From Rikenella microfusus (GTDB lineage Bacteria > Bacteroidota > Bacteroidia > Bacteroidales > Tenuifilaceae), in contig DYKO01000004.1 of assembly GCA_020722565.1 (NCBI GenBank), positions 65,643-129,642 on the forward strand: DNA of 64,000 nt, given 5' to 3'. Under the pieces are notes generated by a model. It saw only the letters and a program-made list of their open reading frames with translations. It did no database searches and was not told the origin of the DNA. The translations under genes and the position numbers were made by a program. Position 1 is the stretch's first letter. Every line of letters begins with the position of its first letter. Shown in pieces: positions 34,474 through 43,131 of this stretch.

Positions 34474-35796
34474 ATGAAAAAGTTAAAACGATTAGTGCTG
34501 CTAATTTTCATAGGTATCGTGGCAGAGGGGTCTCAAGCACAGAACAACCAATTACTCCTGCAAAATGATTCGGTAATGCAACAAGAGGAACTGGAGCAAA
34601 TGGACAGTTTGCTTCATAAATGGTATATCCAGCAACCCAACGACGATAATAACCTGGTAGTTAACATTGAGGATGACAGCATTGATGGCAGTGGAACACC
34701 AGACTCCTTCTACATTAAACGCCTGCAAAGCATCAACTCGCTCATCGACCTGCCCTACAATCAGATTATCAGGAACTTTATTAAGGCCTATACAGAAAAG
34801 AAACGAGACAAGGTAGAGGTGATGCTGGGGCTTACCAACTACTATTTCCCATTATTTGAAGAAATACTTGACCAATACCAGCTACCACAGGAGCTGCGAT
34901 TTTTACCGGTTATTGAATCAGCCCTTAATCCCCGTGCCATTTCACGAGCCGGTGCTACTGGACTGTGGCAGTTTATGTATGGCACTGGTCGTCGCTACAA
35001 TCTTACCATAAACTCCTTTATTGATGAGCGCCGCGATCCCATAGCCTCCACCCATGCCGCCTGCCGTTTTCTGAAAGATCTCTACACCATTTATGGCGAC
35101 TGGACGCTGGTGATTGCTGCCTATAACTGCGGCCCTGGCAATGTTAATAAAGCTATTCGACGCTCTGGCGGGAAAAAGAACTATTGGGATATTTACTACT
35201 ACCTCCCCCGCGAAACCCGCGGCTATGTTCCTGCCTTTATTGCAGCCAACTACACCTATCATTTTTACAAGGACCACAATCTTGAGCCAAAGCCCATAAC
35301 CTTCCCCCCTATTACCGATACCATTATGGTTAATGACATGCTTCATCTCAAGCAAATTGCCGAAGTACTTGATTTTCCCATTGAAATGCTTCGCGATTTA
35401 AACCCGCAGTACAAGATGGATATTATTCCTGCTAAAGGACGTTCCCATACACTTCGCCTACCCAATGAACTGGTTGGCCCATTTCTTGACAGAGAAAAAG
35501 AGATTTACGCCTATAAGGATAGTATTTTTTTCAACCAGAATATACTAATCTCTCCCAATAAGTTCACCGCATCGTACCAGTATGAAATACCTGCAGGATC
35601 AATCAGGTATGTTTACAGGGTAAAAAATGGTGATGTACTGGGTTCTATTGCTGAAAGGTACAATGTATCGATACGTCAAATTAAGGAATGGAATAACCTT
35701 CACCGAAATCTCATCAGGATTGGACAAAAACTTGTTATATATGTTCCCGAAAGAACAGCTGCCCGCATGGGCATTGCTCATGATAAAAAATCGTAA
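34474..35796 (+). CDS. mltD: membrane-bound lytic murein transglycosylase with LysM (MltD-like)
   Basis: 440 residues. Signal peptide ~1-22. The SLT domain (~125-270) has catalytic Glu148 in LPVIESALNP, then SRAGATGLWQFMYGTGRRY and AAYNCGPGNV. It cleaves the MurNAc-GlcNAc bond of peptidoglycan with formation of anhydro-MurNAc. A LysM domain at ~375-420 (VKNGDVLGSIAERYNVS, IKEWNNL) binds glycan chains. One LysM is seen, fewer than in E. coli MltD. No lipobox, so secreted or loosely bound rather than lipidated. Own promoter and terminator. Confidence 0.93.
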   Translation: MKKLKRLVLLIFIGIVAEGSQAQNNQLLLQNDSVMQQEELEQMDSLLHKWYIQQPNDDNNLVVNIEDDSIDGSGTPDSFYIKRLQSINSLIDLPYNQIIRNFIKAYTEKKRDKVEVMLGLTNYYFPLFEEILDQYQLPQELRFLPVIESALNPRAISRAGATGLWQFMYGTGRRYNLTINSFIDERRDPIASTHAACRFLKDLYTIYGDWTLVIAAYNCGPGNVNKAIRRSGGKKNYWDIYYYLPRETRGYVPAFIAANYTYHFYKDHNLEPKPITFPPITDTIMVNDMLHLKQIAEVLDFPIEMLRDLNPQYKMDIIPAKGRSHTLRLPNELVGPFLDREKEIYAYKDSIFFNQNILISPNKFTASYQYEIPAGSIRYVYRVKNGDVLGSIAERYNVSIRQIKEWNNLHRNLIRIGQKLVIYVPERTAARMGIAHDKKS

Positions 35797-36104
35797 TTTG
35801 ATTTTAATCAATTTTAATTGTTGTATGACAAACGGAAGCATCCGTTTGTACTTTTTTATTATTTAATCATAGCGTAACTCTAAGCTATTAGTTTAATTTG
35901 CTGCCAAATGATTTTTTTGTAAATTTCCATGTAAGGCAATTTACATATACACAGATGAATAATCGTGGAGTTTTTACGACTTTGGCGGAGCCAAAATATT
36001 GGTGTTTGCCTACGGCAAACCCTTCAGGGTTTATAGAGTATAAGTGCGTGTTTAAATTAAAAACATAACTTGCTGGTTTTTATAATATTAAAATTTTTAT
36101 TCGG
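35797..36104. other. intergenic region with terminator and repeat copy 2
   Basis: 308 bp. It holds the mltD terminator (35828-35857) and then the dispersed repeat (35940-36109), which fills the space up to the next start codon. Confidence 0.8.
35828..35857 (+). terminator. terminator of the MltD-like gene
   Basis: Stem ACAAACGGA / TCCGTTTGT, 9 perfect pairs with an AGCA loop, then AC and six T residues. Confidence 0.88.
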
Positions 36105-36109
36105 ATGAA
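35940..36109 (+). repeat. dispersed repeat, copy 2, reaching a start codon
   Basis: Same block order as 7683-7829 in the opposite orientation: CACAGATGAATAA (35950), GGCGGAGCCAAAATAT (35984), CGTGTTTAA (36048), TAACTTGCT, ATTAAAATTTT and finally GGATG, whose ATG is the start of the gene at 36105. Copy 2 has an extra hairpin, GTTTGCC-TAC-GGCAAAC at 36004-36020, followed by AACCC-TTCA-GGGTT. Confidence 0.85.
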
Positions 36110-36650
36110 AAAAGTTATATTAGGTTCATTACTGTGTATTGCAGCGCTTTCGTGTGTCACATCGCAAAAAGCAAGTCATATTATTGCAGACAAGAACAAG
36201 ATTCCTTTAATTGAATACTTCACAATAGTTGAGGGGGAAGCCCTATCAGGAACGCCATTCCCCGGCAGAAGAATTGACTCGCCCGGATATTCATTCGACT
36301 CTACCTCAAAAGTTTTAGATATCTACCGAAATTCATCTGTAGATACAGCAAACGTTATACTTTTTCTGGGCCTGGGAAAAGCACTTAAGGGCACCGCCGG
36401 ACAAGGTGTTTCGAGCAATATAGTTTCGATTTCCAATCTTCCCTACTCGCTGGGAGAACTAGTTATATACAGAATTACTGACAATAGCGTAGGCCTAACT
36501 TTCAAAGAAAAATCAATTAATCTTTTGACAGGCCAAAACTACTCCCAAACAGAAACACATATTGATACATTGGTTAATAACACAATCATTAAAACCAAAA
36601 CAACCTGGCGTATATTGCACAGGGGATTCGTTGATATGGTTAAAAGGTAA
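36105..36650 (+). CDS. small exported (lipo)protein of unknown function
   Basis: 181 residues. MKKVILGSLLCIAALSCVTS is a signal with a lipoprotein-like Cys at ~17. The mature part is predicted beta-rich and contains EYFTIVEGEALSGTPFPGRR and a C-terminal RILHRGFVDMVKR. I recognise no family. The ATG lies in the last bases of a dispersed repeat, so its promoter probably lies inside that repeat. The T9SS metalloprotease gene begins 32 bp after its stop, so the two may be one operon, and a link such as lipoprotein partner of the protease is possible but unproven. Confidence 0.78.
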   Translation: MKKVILGSLLCIAALSCVTSQKASHIIADKNKIPLIEYFTIVEGEALSGTPFPGRRIDSPGYSFDSTSKVLDIYRNSSVDTANVILFLGLGKALKGTAGQGVSSNIVSISNLPYSLGELVIYRITDNSVGLTFKEKSINLLTGQNYSQTETHIDTLVNNTIIKTKTTWRILHRGFVDMVKR

Positions 36651-36682
36651 TTTTTCAGGTATTAGCAATTTTTTTCAGGACA

Positions 36683-39091
36683 ATGAGAACAAAACTAAGA
36701 TTAAAGTTATGGTTTGCAGTACTTCTATATGGATTGGCTATAAACCTTACAATTGGAGTTCCGGTAAGGTATCTCCCCATGGTAATTTACCAACCCGATG
36801 GTACCAAAATTGAGTGTTTTGCCAGTGGCGATGAGTTCCATAACTGGCTCCACGATGCCGATGGTTATACCATTATGCAGCATCCCCAAACGGGATACTA
36901 CGTTTATGCCATAAGGGGAAAGGAAAAACTTATACCCAGTAAAATTGTTGTTGGAAAGGGAAAACCCTCCTCGTTAAAAGGGATAGAGCCCTTTTTAAAT
37001 ATCTCAAAAGAGGAGTATATTGCCAAACGGCAGAGCAAAAGGGTTAATAACAGATTCCTTACACTAAATCCAAGCAAAACTGCAAGTGGCGTTGCCCCTC
37101 TAAAAACTAAGGATGGTGAGATTTTGAACAATATCGTTATTTTCATTCGATTTGCCGACGACAATGTGGGAAACGAGCCTTTTGAATATTACCAGAACAT
37201 ATATAACGGAGCAACACAATCGGTAAGCGATTACTACACCAGCGTTTCGTATAACAAGTTCACGGTAAACACTATATTCTACCCTACACCCAACAGTAAC
37301 ACAGTTATTTGGTATCAAGATTCTCAAAACCGAAATTACTATCGACCCTATAATGCTTCAACGAATCCAAGTGGATATGACCCCGAAGATAACAGCTATA
37401 CAAGTACAAAAAGTCAAACATACCGTGAGCACACCCTGTTAAAGAATGCCGTTGAAGCTGTGGCTAACAATATTCCTTCGGATCTCAATATCGACATTAA
37501 CAACGATGGATATGTAGATGTTGTTTCGTTTATTATAGCAGGAACTAACGATTCATGGAACGACCTGCTTTGGCCCCACCAGTGGAGCCTCTGGAGTAAA
37601 ACAGCATATATAAATGGGAAGCAGGTAGGCGATTATACCCTTCAGCTACAGTTTTTTGGAAACTCGCGTATAGATTTGGGAACCCTTTGTCACGAAATGT
37701 TTCACGTCATTGGAGCACCCGACCTATACCATTACGATGACAATCTAAACCTTTCGGCAGTTGGCATTTGGGATATAATGGAGGGTACTGGAAGCACACC
37801 CCAGAATATGGGTTCATACATGAAATACCTATACGGTGGCTGGATTGATACTATCCCAATCATTAGCCAATCGGGCACCTATACACTAAATCCTCTTTCA
37901 ACAAGCGCAACTGATAACTCCTTTATTATACCATCGCCAAACACCCATGCCGATTACTTTTTGGTTGAGTACCGTAAACGCGAGGCATATGATGCCAGCT
38001 TACCCAACGATGGTATGCTGGTTTACCGTATCAACTCTCACCTCGAAGGTATAGGAAATGCCGATGGTCCACCCGATGAGGTTTACGTTTACCGCCCCGG
38101 TGGTACCCTTACCCAAAACGGCACAATTAGCTCCGCAACCTTTAACGCTAGCTATAACCGAACAGCTATTAATGATAATACAAACCCCCGCAGTTTTTTG
38201 TCGGATGGAAGCAATGGCGGCCTAAATATCTCAAATGTTTCCGCTGCAAATGCAACTATTTCCTTTAATGCCCAAATCGATTTTGACCCATGGATTGTTT
38301 TAAAAAACGACAGGGGCTATGGCTCTGCCATTGGAAATGGAGCAACAACAATGACAGTTGCAACACGGTTTACCGCTGCAGACTTAACCAATCATGTAGG
38401 TAAATACATCAAGAAGATTGATTTTTACATAAATGGAAGTGATGGCCAAAAAGTAACATCTAACGAAATAGTTAAAATTTGGGAAGATGGTAGCTTTGGC
38501 AACCCCGGAACACTTGTATATTCGCAAAGCCCCTCAGCAGAGGTCAAAATTGACCAATGGACCACCCACAATGTAAAAACTCCGGTTGAGATTAAGGCAG
38601 GCAAGGAGTACTGGGTTGGTTATACCGCAACAGCCTCAAGTGGCTATCCGTTTGCAACAGACCGAGGCCCCATGTTAGAGGGTAAGGGAGGATGGATTAA
38701 TACCGGCAATCAGTGGGCTCAAATAAAAGATTTAAATTCCAGCCTTAACTATAACTTCCTAATACGAGCCATTATTGCCAATTCAACTACCAATGCCGCT
38801 AAAATCAACAACCCTTCATTTGAGGTTTCGGTTTTTCCCAATCCGGTTAGTTGCAATGCTAGCATCTTGTTTAAATCACCAAATGCTGCATACATAGAAG
38901 TAGAAATTATCAATGCAATGGGGCAAAAAGTTTCCTCCCCCATAAAAGTATGGATTAACGAAGGTCAAACTCAAATACCCATCAACCTAAATAATCTACC
39001 TACAGGGTTTTACCTATTGAGATTCAAATTTAGTGGTAGCAACTCTATTCAGAAATATGAGCAAAAAGTAGTCCGTATAAATAAAATTTAA
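36683..39091 (+). CDS. M6-family metalloprotease with T9SS sorting domain
   Basis: 802 residues. Signal peptide ~1-25, then a pro-region (~30-150, LPMVIYQPDGTKIECFASGD), then the peptidase. The zinc site is HEMFHVIGAPD: His337, Glu338, His341 and a downstream Asp347, matching the HExxHxxGxxD of M6 (immune inhibitor A) peptidases. A beta-sandwich region with FYINGSDGQKV and KAGKEYWVGYTA follows (~535-700). The last ~85 residues are a type A sorting domain (VFPNPVSCNA, INAMGQKV, NLPTGFYLLRF). It is thus probably exported by the T9SS, to which PorQ of this window belongs, and anchored at the surface to degrade proteins. Confidence 0.93.
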   Translation: MRTKLRLKLWFAVLLYGLAINLTIGVPVRYLPMVIYQPDGTKIECFASGDEFHNWLHDADGYTIMQHPQTGYYVYAIRGKEKLIPSKIVVGKGKPSSLKGIEPFLNISKEEYIAKRQSKRVNNRFLTLNPSKTASGVAPLKTKDGEILNNIVIFIRFADDNVGNEPFEYYQNIYNGATQSVSDYYTSVSYNKFTVNTIFYPTPNSNTVIWYQDSQNRNYYRPYNASTNPSGYDPEDNSYTSTKSQTYREHTLLKNAVEAVANNIPSDLNIDINNDGYVDVVSFIIAGTNDSWNDLLWPHQWSLWSKTAYINGKQVGDYTLQLQFFGNSRIDLGTLCHEMFHVIGAPDLYHYDDNLNLSAVGIWDIMEGTGSTPQNMGSYMKYLYGGWIDTIPIISQSGTYTLNPLSTSATDNSFIIPSPNTHADYFLVEYRKREAYDASLPNDGMLVYRINSHLEGIGNADGPPDEVYVYRPGGTLTQNGTISSATFNASYNRTAINDNTNPRSFLSDGSNGGLNISNVSAANATISFNAQIDFDPWIVLKNDRGYGSAIGNGATTMTVATRFTAADLTNHVGKYIKKIDFYINGSDGQKVTSNEIVKIWEDGSFGNPGTLVYSQSPSAEVKIDQWTTHNVKTPVEIKAGKEYWVGYTATASSGYPFATDRGPMLEGKGGWINTGNQWAQIKDLNSSLNYNFLIRAIIANSTTNAAKINNPSFEVSVFPNPVSCNASILFKSPNAAYIEVEIINAMGQKVSSPIKVWINEGQTQIPINLNNLPTGFYLLRFKFSGSNSIQKYEQKVVRINKI

Positions 39092-39146
39092 TTTACTTGG
39101 CATGTGTTTTGTTAGTATAAAAAACACAAACTAAGCCTATTTAATC

Positions 39147-39701
39147 ATGAAAAAAATAATAGTATCGGCAATTCTGATTATCCTAGCCCTACCAATGGTT
39201 GCTCAGGACAAACCCTATGTTTCGGGAGAACCCAATGTAGTTAAGGTTAATACTTTGAGCTTACTGGTTGGAACCGGTTCAATATTCTATGAACGAAAGT
39301 TGTCCGATAACCTTTCGGGTCAGCTAGGCGTAGGCTATCTTAGCTACAAGATTAATGATTCAAAATTTTCCGGTCTTATTCTTACCCCAGAGGTTAGGTT
39401 TTATCCAAAAAATAATGCTATTGATGGATTTTACCTTGCTCCATACTTCAGGTATCAAAACTTTCAGCTTAGTAATACTGAAACCAACGATAAGGGGACC
39501 TATAGCAACTATGGCGGAGGTTTAGCCATTGGTCGTCAGTGGATTACCAATTCTGGTTTTACCATGGACCTTTTCTTTGGTGGTCACTACAGCAAGGGTA
39601 ACATCAGCACAGAGGAAGGGTCTAGCGGCAATAACTTTGACGTTGCCAAGTTTGAAGGTTTCAGAATGAGAATTGGGTTTTCTATTGGTTTTGCATTCTA
39701 A
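39147..39701 (+). CDS. outer-membrane beta-barrel protein (DUF3575-like)
   Basis: 184 residues with a clear signal peptide ending in LPMVAQ. The rest alternates polar and hydrophobic residues as transmembrane strands do (GTGSIFYERKLSDNLSGQLG, TPEVRFYP, GFYLAPYFRYQNF) and ends in Phe (GFSIGFAF), the usual outer-membrane insertion signal. It resembles DUF3575 small barrels of unknown function. It follows the protease by 55 bp and may be co-transcribed; a bidirectional terminator closes the unit. Confidence 0.85.
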   Translation: MKKIIVSAILIILALPMVAQDKPYVSGEPNVVKVNTLSLLVGTGSIFYERKLSDNLSGQLGVGYLSYKINDSKFSGLILTPEVRFYPKNNAIDGFYLAPYFRYQNFQLSNTETNDKGTYSNYGGGLAIGRQWITNSGFTMDLFFGGHYSKGNISTEEGSSGNNFDVAKFEGFRMRIGFSIGFAF

Positions 39702-39720
39702 TCAAAGTATGCAAAATAAG

Positions 39721-39750
39721 AAAGAGCTGCCCGTGGGCAGCTCTTTTTTT
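39721..39750. terminator. bidirectional terminator between the barrel gene and pgi
   Basis: Stem AAAGAGCTGCC / GGCAGCTCTTT around a short CGTG loop, with T residues on the plus side. The pgi stop codon overlaps the last bases. Confidence 0.88.
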
Positions 39751-41092
39751 ATACTCCAAGGCGTTTTCGTAATGCCTTGCCCTTCTCTTCAAAACCTGGT
39801 TTACCTAGTAGTGCAAACATATTCTTTTTATAGGCCTCAACCCCAGGCTGATCGAATGGATTAACCTCAATGGTATATCCACTTATGGCGCAGGCACGTT
39901 CGAAGAAATACATTAAATACCCAATCCAGTATTCGCTAAGCTCAGGTATGCTAATCTGAATGCATGGAACCCCACCGTCGTTATGAGCGGCAATGGTGCC
40001 CAATTCAGCCATATGATTTACTTCCGACAGTCGTTTTCCGGTAAGGAAATTAAGCTGATCGAGATTTTCGGGATCGTTGGGGATGGTTAAATGCCGCTTG
40101 GGATTGTCAACGGAAACCACGGTTTCAAAAATAAATCTTTCGCCCTCTTGAATGTACTGCCCCATGGAGTGCAGGTCGGTTGTAAAGTCAACTCCTGCGG
40201 GAAAGATTCCCTTATTCTCCTTACCCTCGCTTTCGCCAAAAAGTTGTTTCCACCACTCAGTGAGGAAATGCAGCTTAGGGGTGTAGTTCACCATAATCTC
40301 CACCTTTTTACCCTTAGCGTAAAGTACATTACGGGCAGCGGCATACAGACATGAAGGATTGTTTTCAAAGGGGACATTGGCCGATGTATCCTGCATGGCT
40401 TTTCGGGCTCCATCAACGAATCTTCTTATATCAAAACCAGCAATTGCAATGGGCAGTAAGCCTACTGGAGTAAGCACTGAGTAGCGCCCTCCAACATCAT
40501 CGGGAATAACAAAGGTGCGATAGCCTTCGCTATCAGCCAGTTTCCTAAGCGCCCCCTTGCTTTTATCGGTTATGGCCACAATCCTTGCGGCAGCCTCGGT
40601 TTTACCAAATTTACTCTCAAGGTGCTGTTTCAGCAACCTAAATGTTATGGCGGGTTCAGTGGTTGTACCGGATTTTGAAATCACCACAATTGAGTAGGTA
40701 TGCTTATCGAGTAGTCTTAGCAGTTCCGCGTGAAAATCCTCGCAAATGCTATTCCCGGCAAATATGACCTTTGTTCCACCATTTTCAAACATGGCGAAGC
40801 TGCTTCCCAATGCTTCAATTACTGCCTTAGCACCTAGGTAGGAGCCACCAATACCAACTACTACAACAAATTCGCTTTTTGCACCTAGGTCTGCAGCTAC
40901 CTTTTCGATACTTTTGAGCAAATCATCATTGATTTCAGCAGGTAGGGTAACCCAACCCAAAAAATCGTTTCCCTTTCCGCTTTTTTCCTCCACCATTTTC
41001 TGACAATTACTTATTTTCTCCTTAAGAGAAAACACCTCATTGCTGGTGACGAACTGATAAATGTTGTTCAGCTTTACTTGAAGGTTACTCAT
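39749..41092 (-). CDS. pgi: glucose-6-phosphate isomerase
   Basis: 447 residues, the shorter form found in Bacteroidota, Firmicutes and others rather than the ~550-residue E. coli type. It interconverts glucose 6-phosphate and fructose 6-phosphate. Visible motifs are the SIS-domain VVGIGGSYLGAKAVIEA, SKSGTTTEPAITFR, PDDVGGRYSVLTPVG, and QLFGESEGK with the catalytic Glu region. Single gene; no other glycolytic gene adjoins. Confidence 0.97.
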   Translation of the reverse strand: MSNLQVKLNNIYQFVTSNEVFSLKEKISNCQKMVEEKSGKGNDFLGWVTLPAEINDDLLKSIEKVAADLGAKSEFVVVVGIGGSYLGAKAVIEALGSSFAMFENGGTKVIFAGNSICEDFHAELLRLLDKHTYSIVVISKSGTTTEPAITFRLLKQHLESKFGKTEAAARIVAITDKSKGALRKLADSEGYRTFVIPDDVGGRYSVLTPVGLLPIAIAGFDIRRFVDGARKAMQDTSANVPFENNPSCLYAAARNVLYAKGKKVEIMVNYTPKLHFLTEWWKQLFGESEGKENKGIFPAGVDFTTDLHSMGQYIQEGERFIFETVVSVDNPKRHLTIPNDPENLDQLNFLTGKRLSEVNHMAELGTIAAHNDGGVPCIQISIPELSEYWIGYLMYFFERACAISGYTIEVNPFDQPGVEAYKKNMFALLGKPGFEEKGKALRKRLGV

Positions 41093-41154
41093 CTTTATTT
41101 AATGTTTGCGTTAAAATTCATTTTAATTATTGTTTAGGTTAACTTCTAGAAAAT

Positions 41155-41346
41155 TTACCAATAAAAATTTTCTGGCATAACCTGAAGATGTTTTTGTGAG
41201 ACCCTAGGTTTACTGCATCGGCACTTTATCTTTCGGGTTTTGTCAACCTTTACGCTTTTAGGGGTTGCCCTATGGGTACAGGAATCCGCTAGCAGAAGTA
41301 ATACACCCACCATGAATATGTAAGCTATCGTTGAAAGTTTTATCAT
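41155..41346 (-). CDS. small lipoprotein, 63 residues
   Basis: MIKLSTIAYIFMVGVLLLLADSC reads as a signal with Cys at ~23, and the mature part is short, basic and Cys-containing (KIKCRCSKPRV). It starts with ATG, shows a proper signal, and fills the gap between pgi and rlmN without overlap, so it is more than a chance frame. The stop is 63 bp before the pgi start on the same strand. No family recognised; function unknown. Confidence 0.5.
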   Translation of the reverse strand: MIKLSTIAYIFMVGVLLLLADSCTHRATPKSVKVDKTRKIKCRCSKPRVSQKHLQVMPENFYW

Positions 41347-41486
41347 CTCGATGCGAATTTACAAAGAAATATTTACTGTTAACCTATTCATTTTTCTTAT
41401 TCATTAGAGCAAATTGCATCCTTCTGCTGTTTTAAACCGATTGCTATGCACATTATCAATATTAAAAAAATCACATTAACAAAAGT

Positions 41487-41494
41487 TAAATTTG
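41487..41494 (+). promoter_or_regulatory. -7 element of rlmN
   Basis: TAAATTTG matches TAnnTTTG. Transcription would begin ~15 nt before the ATG at 41516, which argues for that start over the upstream in-frame codon at 41492. Confidence 0.6.
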
Positions 41495-41515
41495 CATATT
41501 GTTTTTACTTGTAGT

Positions 41516-42547
41516 ATGATTGAAAAGAAGCCATTAACCGGACTTACCTCAAAAGAGCTATCGGCACTGGCCACTGTGCTTGGTGCTCCAGGTGAATACG
41601 GTTATGTCATCGCTAAATGGATTTACCGCAAAAGGGCAAAATCACTCTCAGAGATAAATGATTTACCCAAAAGAATCCTGAAAGAATTGGAGCAAGAAGG
41701 ATATGAAATCAGCAATGCTATAGGAATTGATAGTTTTCCTGGTACCGATGGTTCCACTCGATACCTCTTAACAAATCCCAATGGGCAGTACTATGAATCC
41801 GTATTCATGGATAATGGTAAGCGAAAAACACTTTGCGTCTCCAGCCAATCGGGGTGCAGAATGGGTTGCCGGTTCTGTATGACCGGAAGCATAGGTTTTA
41901 TGGGGAATTTGGATACCAGTAGCATAGTTGATCAGGTATTGGTTGTCCCCGAAAGTAAAAGCATTAACCGATTGGTTATAATGGGTATGGGTGAGCCATT
42001 CGACAATTACGATGCTATTGAAAAAGCGCTGGAAATATTTACTGCCAACTGGGGGCTTGCCCTAGGAAAGGCAAATATCACACTATCTACCGTAGGAATT
42101 GCAAATAAACTTGAACCTTTTCTAAGCAAGCAGCCCTGCAACCTTGCCATTAGCTTACATTCGCCATTTCCTGAGGAACGGGCAATGCTGATGCCGGTTG
42201 AAAATAGCAGCCCAATTGAGAGAGTAATAGATATTTTGAAGAGGTATCCACTTAAAAAGCCCGTGAGGCTATCGTTTGAATACGTAGCCCTAAGCGGTAT
42301 AAACACCAGCGAGGAGCATGCCAAAGCAATTGCAGCGCTACTAAAAGGCTTGAAGTATCATTTAAATATTATTCCCTGGAACGAGCATCCCGCAGCCCAA
42401 TTTAATAAGCCCGAAAAAGAGGAGCTCTATAGGTTTACCTCCTGGCTAAACCAAAACGGTGTGCTCTGGACTATTCGTCATTCAAAGGGAAATGAAACGG
42501 GAGCAGCTTGCGGCCAAATGGCCGGCAAATGGCAAAGCACTAGTTAA
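41516..42547 (+). CDS. rlmN: 23S rRNA (adenine(2503)-C(2))-methyltransferase
   Basis: 343 residues from the ATG at 41516. Radical-SAM enzyme that methylates A2503 of 23S rRNA and also tRNA. Cluster ligands are Cys114, Cys118 and Cys121 in SGCRMGCRFC. The two extra cysteines used in the ping-pong methyl transfer are seen as Cys332 (GAACGQ, the methylated one) and Cys107 (TLCVSSQ). MGMGEPFDNYD is the SAM-binding GEP motif. Cfr-type resistance enzymes have the same core, but the length and the RlmN-like tail favour RlmN. Confidence 0.94.
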   Translation: MIEKKPLTGLTSKELSALATVLGAPGEYGYVIAKWIYRKRAKSLSEINDLPKRILKELEQEGYEISNAIGIDSFPGTDGSTRYLLTNPNGQYYESVFMDNGKRKTLCVSSQSGCRMGCRFCMTGSIGFMGNLDTSSIVDQVLVVPESKSINRLVIMGMGEPFDNYDAIEKALEIFTANWGLALGKANITLSTVGIANKLEPFLSKQPCNLAISLHSPFPEERAMLMPVENSSPIERVIDILKRYPLKKPVRLSFEYVALSGINTSEEHAKAIAALLKGLKYHLNIIPWNEHPAAQFNKPEKEELYRFTSWLNQNGVLWTIRHSKGNETGAACGQMAGKWQSTS

Positions 42548-42856
42548 AATTAATAATCATTTACTGTTTCAGCAGTTCCTGTGTGCTTCCCAAAATCAAA
42601 TTGACAAACTAAAAAAATTTTCACACACAGCAAGCATATCAATTGCTTGACGCTGCAAATCTTTTACATTCACACTTCTAACCCCCAAAGGTACAGCATC
42701 CACAAAATTCTATAGTAAAGCACCATCAACGTTACAACAAAGACAATAACTAATGGCAATGCCATCATACTTTCACTATTCAGAAAAAATCCTTTCCATA
42801 TTTTTTTAATAGCTGCAAGGCGAATGGCATCCTATTTTCACAATTCTCCTCCCCAA
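42548..42856. other. gene-free spacer after rlmN
   Basis: No credible gene in the first 300 bp; the remainder up to yihY holds the decayed membrane frame at 42857-43105. Confidence 0.6.
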
Positions 42857-43105
42857 TCAATTTTTACCTGTATTGCTCTGAATATTTATTAAGATGATAT
42901 AAAGGAATATAACCATCAAATCCCTGCGCAATAGTAATAGCGTAAGAAGTAGTACAAATCAAACAGTTAGCGAATAAATAAATATATTTAAAGAACTAGT
43001 TTGAGCCTGCATGGCTTCCCCATCGGCTTTAAACCTATTGCTCTGTAATTTTGTAATTATGAATAAACTCCAGGCACTTACTATAAAGAATAAAGCCAGA
43101 GCCAA
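42857..43105 (-). pseudogene. decayed small membrane-protein gene with in-frame TGA
   Basis: On the minus strand a frame from a TTG at 43105 encodes ALALFFIVSAWSLFII (one transmembrane helix), a polar stretch TKLQSNRFKADGEAMQAQ, then IFIYSLTV, a TGA at 42961-42959, and continues in the same frame with FVLLLTLLLLRRDL, MVIFLYIILINI and a TGA at 42859. The hydrophobic pattern runs across the first TGA, which falls in the middle of what would be one helix, so the gene is probably broken there. No ATG start; a frameshift in the T run at 43106-43110 may have removed a start. Either a pseudogene or a 48-residue remnant peptide. Confidence 0.4.
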
Positions 43106-43131
43106 AAATTTTCACTGGTAAACCCGTTAAC

